Assembly: GCF_003463065.1 (NCBI RefSeq)
Contig: NZ_QSCM01000002.1
Coordinates: forward strand, 62,001 to 126,000
DNA length: 64,000 nt
Origin: Blautia sp. OF03-15BH
GTDB lineage: Bacteria; Bacillota; Clostridia; Lachnospirales; Lachnospiraceae
Reading direction: 5' to 3'
Part shown: in pieces, positions 53,805 to 60,982 of the stretch
Layout of the letters: each line of letters opens with the position of its first letter
How positions within the stretch are numbered: position 1 is the stretch's first letter
Notes under the pieces: model-generated
Told to the model about the DNA's origin: nothing
Databases searched by the model: none
The model's input: only the letters and a program-made list of their open reading frames with translations
Position numbers and translations under genes: made by a program

Positions 53805-54842
53805 ATGAAAAAGAAACTTGCTTTATTATTAAGTCTGGGACTCTGTGTATCAACAATGACTGTTACTGCTTCTGCTGAGGAAGAGAAGACCTATAAGATC
53901 GGTGTCTGCCAGCTCATGGAGCATGACGCCCTGGATGCAGCCTACAATGGTTTTGTAGAAGGACTGAAAGAAGCCGGATATGAAGAAGGCAAAAATCTGG
54001 AGATCGACCTGAACAATGCACAGGGCGATCAGTCCAACTGTGCAACGATTGCTTCCAAACTGAAAAATGACGGCTGTGATCTGGTATTTGCCATTGCAAC
54101 TCCGGCGGCGCAGGCCTGTGCCAATGAGATCACCGACACACCGATCCTGATTTCCGCAGTTACCGATCCGGCTGCTTCCGGACTGGTTGACAGCAATGAG
54201 GCTCCGGGAGCAAACATCACCGGTACCTCTGATCTGACACCGGTGGCTTCTCAGATCGAAATGATCCAGAAACTGGTTCCTGATGCAAAGACCGTAGGAG
54301 TTTTCTATACTTCCAGTGAGACCAATTCCAAACTCCAGGCAGATATGGCCATTGAGGCAGGAGAGAAGCTTGGCTACACGATGGAGACCTATACCGTTTC
54401 TCAGAGCTCTGAAATCCAGCAGGTAGTAGAATCCATGGTCGGAAAGATCGATGCACTCTATATTCCTACAGATAATCTGCTTGCCTCCAATATGCCGACG
54501 GTTTCCATGGTTGCAAACCAGGCAAAGATCCCGACAATCTGTGGTGAGAGCGGAATGGTAGAAAATGGAGGACTCATCACCAACGGAATCAATTACTTTG
54601 ATCTTGGCGTCCTGACCGGAAAACAGGCAGCGGAGATTCTGGAAGGTGCAGATCCGGCAGCCATGCCTATTGAATACTGCCCGGAGGATTCCTATACCTA
54701 CACGGTAAATGAAGATACGGCAGCTGAAATTGGCATTGAGATCCCGGAGGAGTTCCTTCAGGATTCCGAGGAAGCGGAAACGGAAGCTTCCACCGAGACA
54801 GCAGAGGAGACAGAAACAGAAACAGCATCTGCTGCAGAATAA
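53805..54842 (+). CDS. ABC transporter substrate-binding protein, TrpX type
   Basis: The product is 345 aa. A signal peptide is at about 1-24, cut after ASA. The periplasmic-binding fold of the ABC_sub_bind family follows, with CQLMEHDALDAAYNGF and AVTDPAASGLVDS. The family binds tryptophan or tyrosine in streptococci (TrpX); the ligand here is not proven. Unlike most Gram-positive binding proteins there is no clear lipobox Cys at the cleavage site. The last 24 residues are mostly Glu, Thr and Ala. GGAGAGGG precedes the ATG. Permease and ATPase follow. Confidence 0.85.
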   Translation: MKKKLALLLSLGLCVSTMTVTASAEEEKTYKIGVCQLMEHDALDAAYNGFVEGLKEAGYEEGKNLEIDLNNAQGDQSNCATIASKLKNDGCDLVFAIATPAAQACANEITDTPILISAVTDPAASGLVDSNEAPGANITGTSDLTPVASQIEMIQKLVPDAKTVGVFYTSSETNSKLQADMAIEAGEKLGYTMETYTVSQSSEIQQVVESMVGKIDALYIPTDNLLASNMPTVSMVANQAKIPTICGESGMVENGGLITNGINYFDLGVLTGKQAAEILEGADPAAMPIEYCPEDSYTYTVNEDTAAEIGIEIPEEFLQDSEEAETEASTETAEETETETASAAE

Positions 54843-54870
54843 TAACTGAATATACCTTTTGGAGGTTTAC

Positions 54871-55803
54871 ATGAGCGTATTATTAGCCATGTTCAGTGCC
54901 ATTGCCCAGGGAATGCTCTGGGCAATGCTTGCACTGGGCGTTTATATCACATTTCGTCTTCTGGACTTTGCAGATCTGACCTGTGAGGGAAGTTTTGCCA
55001 TGGGTGCCTGTATCAGTGCGGTAATGACGGTAACTTATCATATGAATCCTTTTATCAGCCTGATCTTCGGTTTCCTTGGAGGTGCGATCGCGGGAACCGT
55101 TACGGGACTTCTGAACACGAAACTTAAGATCCCACCGATCCTGGCAGGTATTCTTTCCATGATCTCTCTTTATTCGATTAACCTCCGGATCATGTCTGAC
55201 AAGGCAAACCTTCCGATCAATGTCCGGGAAGAAGGCGTAGAGAGCATGGTGACTCTTGTGCAGAAGTTGCTTCCGGAATCCATACGGACCATGAGTCAGA
55301 CCACAACAGTGATCGCTGCCTGTATCGGTGTTATTTTTTGCGTTCTCTCTGTTGCGGTCCTTTACTGGTTTTTTGGAACAGAGCTTGGAAGCGCCATCCG
55401 TGCTACCGGAAACAATGAAAAAATGATTCGTGCACTTGGTGTCAATACGGATCATATGAAACTGGTTGCGCTGGCTTTGAGTAATGGTTTTATTGCACTT
55501 TCCGGTTCCCTGGTAGCCCAGAACCAGAAAGTGGCCGACGTGGGATCCGGTACCGGTGCCATTGTGATCGGGCTGGCATCAATCGTGATCGGTGAAGTTC
55601 TTTTTGCAAAAGCGACCAGCTTTAAATGGCGTCTTACCGGTATTATTGTCGGTTCTATCGTATATCGTATGATCGTAGCCATTGTCCTTCAGCTTGGTAT
55701 GCGTTCCAGCGATCTGAAGCTTCTGACCGCGATTCTTGTTGCCGTAGCCCTTTCTGTGCCGCGACTTCTTCAGGTAAAAAATGGAAAGGGGGCAAGATCC
55801 TGA
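54871..55803 (+). CDS. ABC transporter permease, branched-chain type
   Basis: The product is 310 aa from ATG 54871 (GGAGG at 54861-54865); a TTG at 54859 overlaps the site. It has about eight to nine membrane segments and the family signature near DFADLTCEGSFAMGA and LGVNTDHMKLVALALSNG. It is the partner of the binding protein upstream, and its stop overlaps the ATPase start (TGATG). Confidence 0.9.
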   Translation: MSVLLAMFSAIAQGMLWAMLALGVYITFRLLDFADLTCEGSFAMGACISAVMTVTYHMNPFISLIFGFLGGAIAGTVTGLLNTKLKIPPILAGILSMISLYSINLRIMSDKANLPINVREEGVESMVTLVQKLLPESIRTMSQTTTVIAACIGVIFCVLSVAVLYWFFGTELGSAIRATGNNEKMIRALGVNTDHMKLVALALSNGFIALSGSLVAQNQKVADVGSGTGAIVIGLASIVIGEVLFAKATSFKWRLTGIIVGSIVYRMIVAIVLQLGMRSSDLKLLTAILVAVALSVPRLLQVKNGKGARS

Positions 55804-56597
55804 TGCTTCTTCTAGAAAATGTACAGAAAACCTTTAATGCCGGTACAGTGAATGAAAAAAAAGCACTGACAGGAGTCGATCTGAACATGAACTCTAAAGA
55901 TTTCGTGACTGTCATCGGTGGAAACGGAGCAGGAAAATCCACTATGCTGAACATGATCGCCGGCGTTTATTCGATCGATAAAGGAAAGGTGGTCCTGAAT
56001 GGGAGAGACCTGACCAGGGAACCGGAATATAAAAGGGCAAAATATATCAGCCGTGTATTTCAGGATCCGATGATGGGAACAGCCGCTAACATGGAGATCC
56101 AGGAGAATCTGGCTCTTGCATACCGCAGGGGAAAAAAGAGAGGGCTTGCCTGGGGCATCACGAAGGATGAAAAAGAACTTTTTTATGAAAAGCTGAAAGT
56201 GCTGGGCCTTGGTCTGGAAGAGCGGATGACCTCAAAGGTAGGTCTGCTTTCCGGAGGACAGCGTCAGGCGCTGACTCTTCTGATGGCTTCTCTGATCCGT
56301 CCGGAACTTCTGCTTCTGGATGAGCATACGGCGGCACTCGACCCGAAAACGGCAGCAAAGGTGCTTGATGTAACGGAAAATATCATTGAGGAACAGTCTC
56401 TGTCAGCAATTATGGTCACACATAATATGAAAGACGCCATTCGTCTGGGAAACCGTCTGATCATGATGCATGAAGGAAAGATCATTTATGATGTTTCCGG
56501 CGAAGCAAAGAAAAAACTTCAGGTATCAGACCTTCTTGCCAAATTTGAACAGGCCAGCGGCGGCGAATTTGCCAATGACCGAATGATGCTGGCGTAG
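55803..56597 (+). CDS. ABC transporter ATP-binding protein
   Basis: The product is 264 aa from ATG 55803, which overlaps the permease stop; earlier in-frame codons lie within the permease. Walker A is GGNGAGKST (about 39-47), the signature LLSGGQRQAL (about 147-156), Walker B LLLLDEHTAALD, and the H-loop IMVTHN. It powers import of the TrpX ligand. A terminator lies 62 bases after the stop. Confidence 0.95.
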   Translation: MLLLENVQKTFNAGTVNEKKALTGVDLNMNSKDFVTVIGGNGAGKSTMLNMIAGVYSIDKGKVVLNGRDLTREPEYKRAKYISRVFQDPMMGTAANMEIQENLALAYRRGKKRGLAWGITKDEKELFYEKLKVLGLGLEERMTSKVGLLSGGQRQALTLLMASLIRPELLLLDEHTAALDPKTAAKVLDVTENIIEEQSLSAIMVTHNMKDAIRLGNRLIMMHEGKIIYDVSGEAKKKLQVSDLLAKFEQASGGEFANDRMMLA

Positions 56598-56658
56598 GGA
56601 GTTGTGATCGCAGACTGCTGTTTTTCATGCGATATGCCCTAGATTTCTGGAGAATTAG

Positions 56659-56710
56659 AGATTGCTATTTTTATGGATTTCGATTATCATAAAGATAGCA
56701 ATCTTTTTTT
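56659..56710 (+). terminator. terminator after the importer operon
   Basis: AGATTGCTAT (56659-56668) and ATAGCAATCT (56695-56704) are perfectly paired, followed by a T-run. The inner bases TTTATG/CATAAA extend the stem. Confidence 0.88.
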
Positions 56711-56771
56711 GTCAGAATCTGTCCGGCGTTGATCACCGGAAGAATATTCGCCTGATACAAGGGGGAGTTTT

Positions 56772-58151
56772 ATGAAATGCAGAAGATGTAAGACCAGTTT
56801 TGATTACGATGCCTGTTATGGAATCTGTCCCAAGTGTGCCGCCTATAACCGTCCGGACGGAAAGGACGAAATGAAAACGGTTATGGGGGAGGATGCGGGA
56901 AGCTTTGAAGAAGAATACCATCCGCCGGTGATGTCTACGGGAGAAGCGGGAGACTTCCTGGGAATGGATGAGCCGGCTGCTCACAGACGTTCTAAAAATA
57001 AGAATAATGGAAAACAGAAAGAATTTCAGCAGCGTCTCAGCAATCCTTATGTGGAGACCACAGTAAAGGACGGAAAGACCGTTCCCTACTGTGATCATGA
57101 CAAAAAGACCGCGAAAAAAGAGAAGAAAAAGAAAAAATCCAAAGCAGGCGGCATTCTTGCCCTGCTCTTCTGTGTGGCCATCGGAGTCTGCTCGGAATAC
57201 AGTACGGAGATCGAGCAGTTCTGCATGAAAATTTACGGGGACTATTTTGCTGAGAAAGGTTCCCTCTCCGGCTTGAAGCATACAGATGAGATTACCTATA
57301 CGGAGAAAAAGACTGTGGGCGGCAGAATGCTGACCTTTGGCTCTGCCTATGAGCTCTATACGGATGACGAGGAATTTCTGGTGATTCCCTACCGGCAGAT
57401 CGTGGAAAGCCTGCCGGAGACCACCCAGGAAATCGCCCGGGAGTACGATCTCAAATGCTATGTTGCCAACAATGGGCTCTATCTGGATGCAGTTCCGGCC
57501 TATGTTATGGAAGATACTTATGGCGTCGAGGGAATAGGAACGATGAATAACGCCTATTCCGACGAAGATAAATCCCTGATTTTCGTGGGAGATTTTTCCG
57601 GGGAGCGGGAGAACGGAACAGTTCAGTTAAACTTAAGCTTCCGAAAGGACGGGGCGGACATGCCGGTGATCTATGAGGTGACGCTGCCGCTGGAAGATGA
57701 GGAGGAAGCTTCGGAGACAGCCGTAAGCGCAGAGGCTGTATGGAAAAAGAAAGAACTCGATGAGACGGCCACAGAGTCCTCCTATGCTACACCTGTGATT
57801 GAACGGATCGGAAACCAGTACCGGGGCGAGGAAGCGGAGAGTGGTTCTGTGTTCTATCAGATCACTCAGGATTTTGTCAACAATGATCGGGATTATCTGC
57901 AGGCTTCGGATATGGAGCTTTATCTTACAGATCTTTCTAGCACACGTTCCACCTATGATTTCGGCGGCATTACGACCCTGTCTGAGCGTTTTGACTCCGA
58001 TGATCCTTTGAGCCTTTACAGGCTTCTGATTCTTCCCTGGAAGGAAAAAGGAACGAAAATCACGGTCTTTGAGGTGGCTGAAAACTGCGACCGGATCGGC
58101 GCAGAACTTTACTTTATGGGCGAGACGAAAGAATGGCAGGCATCCCTTTGA
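56772..58151 (+). CDS. zinc-ribbon membrane protein, unknown function
   Basis: The product is 459 aa. An N-terminal zinc ribbon (CRRC at 3-6, CPKC at about 19-22) is followed by a charged linker, a lysine-rich run (KKEKKKKKSK, about 116-125), one membrane segment (about 127-143) and an outer region of about 315 residues. The outer part holds no recognised domain; it is rich in beta-strand-like and acidic stretches. The topology, with ribbon inside and the large part outside, suggests envelope sensing or assembly, but this is speculative. GGGGGAG precedes the ATG. It stands alone, with terminators or gaps on both sides. Confidence 0.7.
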   Translation: MKCRRCKTSFDYDACYGICPKCAAYNRPDGKDEMKTVMGEDAGSFEEEYHPPVMSTGEAGDFLGMDEPAAHRRSKNKNNGKQKEFQQRLSNPYVETTVKDGKTVPYCDHDKKTAKKEKKKKKSKAGGILALLFCVAIGVCSEYSTEIEQFCMKIYGDYFAEKGSLSGLKHTDEITYTEKKTVGGRMLTFGSAYELYTDDEEFLVIPYRQIVESLPETTQEIAREYDLKCYVANNGLYLDAVPAYVMEDTYGVEGIGTMNNAYSDEDKSLIFVGDFSGERENGTVQLNLSFRKDGADMPVIYEVTLPLEDEEEASETAVSAEAVWKKKELDETATESSYATPVIERIGNQYRGEEAESGSVFYQITQDFVNNDRDYLQASDMELYLTDLSSTRSTYDFGGITTLSERFDSDDPLSLYRLLILPWKEKGTKITVFEVAENCDRIGAELYFMGETKEWQASL

Positions 58152-58292
58152 TGGGACCTGCTTTTTTGTTCTGATACGGGAATGCGCTGTCGGAATACAG
58201 TAAAAAGATTCCGCCAACAAGCGACATTTGCCCGCATAGTGCGGAAAAAATCGAGCAGAAGTTCCAGAATTACGAAAAAAAATACAATTACA

Positions 58293-58325
58293 ATTGTTGA
58301 GAATCACAATGGTTTATGATATAAT
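58293..58325 (+). promoter_or_regulatory. promoter and operator-like palindrome of the acetogenesis cluster
   Basis: TTGAGA (58297-58302), a 17-base spacer and perfect TATAAT (58320-58325). ATTGT-N8-ACAAT (58293-58310) overlaps the -35, where a repressor would block polymerase. Upstream is ACAATTGT (58290-58297). It lies 240 bases after the preceding gene; the bases 58152-58290 hold no gene or clear terminator. Confidence 0.82.
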
Positions 58326-58393
58326 AAATTTCAAATGAAGATTCATAGAATCATTATGTCTATTTTTTAACGATATAAAAGGAGGTAGATCAA

Positions 58394-58810
58394 ATGCATC
58401 TGATAAAAGATGAAAATGGAAATCTGATCCCTCATGGTCATGAGCATGTTCATGAGCATACACATGAGGACGGACATACCCATACACATGCCCACACACA
58501 TGAGCATGGTCACGAAGAGGAACATCATCACCACCATGATCACGAGCATGGATGTGAGGGCAGCTGTGACACCGGCTGCAACGGCTGCGGCGGAGCTGCC
58601 AAAGATCCGAAAGCACAGCTTGTCGCACTTCTTGGCTATATGCTGGATCATAATGAAAGCCATGCCAGGGAGCTTGACGATATGGCTGCCAAGATCTCAG
58701 AGGCTGGTATGTCTGAAGCAGCAGAACAGATCAAAAAGGGTGTTGCAGAGTTCCAGAAGGGCAATATGTATCTGAGTCTTGCCCTTTCCATGGTGAAAGA
58801 GGACAAATAA
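58394..58810 (+). CDS. histidine-rich metal-binding protein
   Basis: The product is 138 aa. The first 52 residues contain 21 His, mostly alternating with Glu, Thr or Gly, and a run of five His (about 44-48). A Cys group (C54, C58, C62, C65) follows, then a helical domain of about 70 residues (KAQLVALLGYMLDHNESHA and later). It could bind several nickel or cobalt ions. CooT comes 29 bases downstream and CODH three genes further, so a nickel store or chaperone for CODH/ACS, similar in role to CooJ, is the best guess. AAGGAGG precedes the ATG. The helical domain is not recognised as an enzyme. Confidence 0.8.
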   Translation: MHLIKDENGNLIPHGHEHVHEHTHEDGHTHTHAHTHEHGHEEEHHHHHDHEHGCEGSCDTGCNGCGGAAKDPKAQLVALLGYMLDHNESHARELDDMAAKISEAGMSEAAEQIKKGVAEFQKGNMYLSLALSMVKEDK

Positions 58811-58839
58811 CAGCAGGCAGCAGATGGAGGTGAAAAACC

Positions 58840-59034
58840 ATGTGTCTCGCAACCGTTTATAAGAAACAGGAAGAGCCTGACAGCATTCTTTTACAGTATG
58901 TCAGCAAGATTCTTGTAGATGGAAAACACATCACACTGATCGATGTGATGGGAGAAGAAAGACAGCTTGACGGAACCATCCGTATGGTGGATCTGACAAA
59001 CAGCAAAGTGATCATCGACTGCGCAGAATCATAA
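58840..59034 (+). CDS. cooT: CooT-family nickel-binding protein
   Basis: The product is 64 aa. It starts MCLATVYKK; the family binds nickel as a dimer through Cys2. The rest is a small beta-barrel-like fold (LIDVMGEERQL). In Rhodospirillum CooT helps mature the nickel-iron CO dehydrogenase. GGAGGTG precedes the ATG. Its place between the His-rich protein and the CODH genes agrees with this role. Confidence 0.9.
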   Translation: MCLATVYKKQEEPDSILLQYVSKILVDGKHITLIDVMGEERQLDGTIRMVDLTNSKVIIDCAES

Positions 59035-59045
59035 ATGCAGTTAGG

Positions 59046-59990
59046 ATGAAAGCAGGAGGTATGACAAAATTGACAAGATTGTCTGAAATGATGAAAGAAA
59101 AACAGCTTTTGTCATTTGAACTTTTTCCACCGAAAACAGATAAGGGAATGAATAACCTTCCGGAGACGATCAAGAAACTCTGTGAGTTTCATCCGGAATA
59201 CATTTCCTGTACCTACGGAGCAGGCGGAGGAAACGTAGGGCGTAACAGAGAGGTATGCCAGGAGATCATCAAGGCCGGTACCGTCCCCGTAACGCATTTT
59301 ACAGTTATCAAAAACACGAAAGAAGGAATTAAGGAGCAGCTGCAGAACTATCTCGCTGACGGCGTGGATCATATGCTGGCTCTTCGTGGTGATATCCCGA
59401 GAGGAGAGACCACGACCTGCGGAGATTTTAATTACGCAACGGATCTGGTAGCTTTTGTGCGGAAAGAATTTGGCGATAAATTTGAGATCGCTGTGGCAGG
59501 TTCTCCGGAGGGACATATCGCATGCAGAAGTCTTGAGGCTGATATCGCTGTCCTGAAACAGAAACAGGATAACGGTGCGGATTACATCATGACTCAGCTT
59601 TGCTGGGATATGGAACAGTTTAAATACTGGCTGGATGCCATTGATAAAGCCGGTGTTACCATGCCGGTCGATGTGGGGATCATGCCGATCCTGGATCAGG
59701 CAGCTACAATCAATATGGCACTTTCCAGAAACGGTTGTGTGATGCCCAGAGAGTTGAGCCGTCTGATCTCTAAATACTGGATTTTTCCGAATCCGTTTGA
59801 TAAAGAACCGTTCGATGATGCTCTGGAACAGAAAAAGGCAGATTTCAAGAAAGCCGGCATTGAATACACGATCCGACAGATCGATGAATACCGTGCACTT
59901 GGAATCAATGGAATCCATCTGTACGCTCTGAACAAGTGGAAAGATGTAGCGGAAATCATCAATGCATCCGGTATGCGTACGATGATCTGA
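59046..59990 (+). CDS. metF: methylenetetrahydrofolate reductase
   Basis: The product is 314 aa from ATG 59046. The best Shine-Dalgarno (AGGAGG, 59054-59059) abuts ATG 59061 and is 10 bases before TTG 59070, so a shorter protein of about 306 aa is possible. The TIM-barrel enzyme shows LSFELFPPKTDKG, TYGAGGG and ALRGDIPRG. It reduces methylene-THF to methyl-THF, the methyl donor of the Wood-Ljungdahl pathway. No metV partner lies next to it, unlike many acetogens. cooC follows after 61 bases, which include the small stem GCGGA/TCCGC. Confidence 0.88.
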   Translation: MKAGGMTKLTRLSEMMKEKQLLSFELFPPKTDKGMNNLPETIKKLCEFHPEYISCTYGAGGGNVGRNREVCQEIIKAGTVPVTHFTVIKNTKEGIKEQLQNYLADGVDHMLALRGDIPRGETTTCGDFNYATDLVAFVRKEFGDKFEIAVAGSPEGHIACRSLEADIAVLKQKQDNGADYIMTQLCWDMEQFKYWLDAIDKAGVTMPVDVGIMPILDQAATINMALSRNGCVMPRELSRLISKYWIFPNPFDKEPFDDALEQKKADFKKAGIEYTIRQIDEYRALGINGIHLYALNKWKDVAEIINASGMRTMI

Positions 59991-60051
59991 TAAAGATTTG
60001 AATGCGGATGGTAAATGTCCGCTTTACTAGATTTTAGGAGGTGTGCTTCCA

Positions 60052-60822
60052 ATGGCACATGTAATTGCCGTCGCCGGAAAAGGCGGCGTTGGAAAAACGA
60101 CTCTTTGCGGTCTGTTGATTCAGTATCTTTGCGACAAGAAAAAAACTCCGGTTCTGGCTGTGGACGCGGATGCGAATTCTAATCTGAACGAGGTCCTCGG
60201 TGTAGATGTGGAAATGACACTGGGAGAGATCCGTGAGGATGTGGAGCGCTCCGCAGATTCTTCTACCAACAAGATCCCTGCCGGAATGTCCAAGGCTGAT
60301 TATATGGAGATGATGGTGAACCGCTGTCTGATCGAAGATGATGATTTTGACATGCTCGTTATGGGAAGAACGCAGGGAAAAGGCTGTTACTGCTTTGTAA
60401 ACGGTCTTCTGCAGGCTCAGCTTGCAAAACTGACTCCCAATTATCCGTATATGGTAGTGGATAACGAAGCCGGAATGGAGCATATCAGCAGAGGAATCCT
60501 TCCCAAGGTTGATACGGTTATTCTGGTGAGTGACTGCTCCAGAAGAGGCGTACAGGCAGTAGGCCGTATCAAAGAGCTGATCAAAGAGTGTGATCTTCGT
60601 CCCACATCCATTGGCCTGATCATCAACAGGGCGCCGGAAGGCAAACTGAATGAAGGAACCCTGGAGGAAGTAAAAAAACAGGGACTGGACCTTCTGGGAG
60701 TCATCCCGCAGGATGAAGGGGTTTATGAGTATGACTGTGATGGTAAACCCATCATTCAGCTTCCGAAGGATTCACCGGTCCGCAAGGCTCTGTGTGAGAT
60801 CCTGGATAAATTAAATTTTTAA
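60052..60822 (+). CDS. cooC: CODH maturation ATPase CooC (first copy)
   Basis: The product is 256 aa from ATG 60052 (GGAGG upstream). The deviant Walker A AGKGGVGKTT is at about 8-17. The CxC metal site in GKGCYCFVNG is the mark of CooC-type ATPases, which bind nickel between two monomers. The product inserts nickel into the CODH C-cluster. It lies directly before cooS. A second, diverged copy follows cooS. Confidence 0.9.
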   Translation: MAHVIAVAGKGGVGKTTLCGLLIQYLCDKKKTPVLAVDADANSNLNEVLGVDVEMTLGEIREDVERSADSSTNKIPAGMSKADYMEMMVNRCLIEDDDFDMLVMGRTQGKGCYCFVNGLLQAQLAKLTPNYPYMVVDNEAGMEHISRGILPKVDTVILVSDCSRRGVQAVGRIKELIKECDLRPTSIGLIINRAPEGKLNEGTLEEVKKQGLDLLGVIPQDEGVYEYDCDGKPIIQLPKDSPVRKALCEILDKLNF

Positions 60823-60834
60823 TCTGTGAATAAT

Positions 60835-60936
60835 CCCTCTGCATCCGACGCCCCGGTTTTGGAAAGACCGAGACGCCGTGCCGGTGGCAGAGGGTTTTAT
60901 TAAAAAGTGCATATCCCTAGGGGGTGGATGGGATAT
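60835..60936 (+). other. structured leader between cooC and cooS
   Basis: CCCTCTGC (60835-60842) pairs with GCAGAGGG (60887-60894), enclosing a small CGGT/ACCG stem, followed by TTTTATT. A second stem, ATATCCC (60911-60917)/GGGATAT (60930-60936), stands just before the cooS ribosome-binding site. The first may be an attenuator or terminator with a weak T-tract; the two together could set cooS expression apart from cooC. No known riboswitch class was recognised. Confidence 0.6.
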
Positions 60937-60982
60937 AAGAAAACCGCCCCGCATTTTTGCCCAATTACGAAGGAGGTTAATA

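Noticed and set aside
60835..60894. Simple terminator closing the cooC transcript
   Set aside because: The stem is real but the loop is large and the T-tract weak (TTTTATT), so I listed it as a structured leader rather than a terminator.
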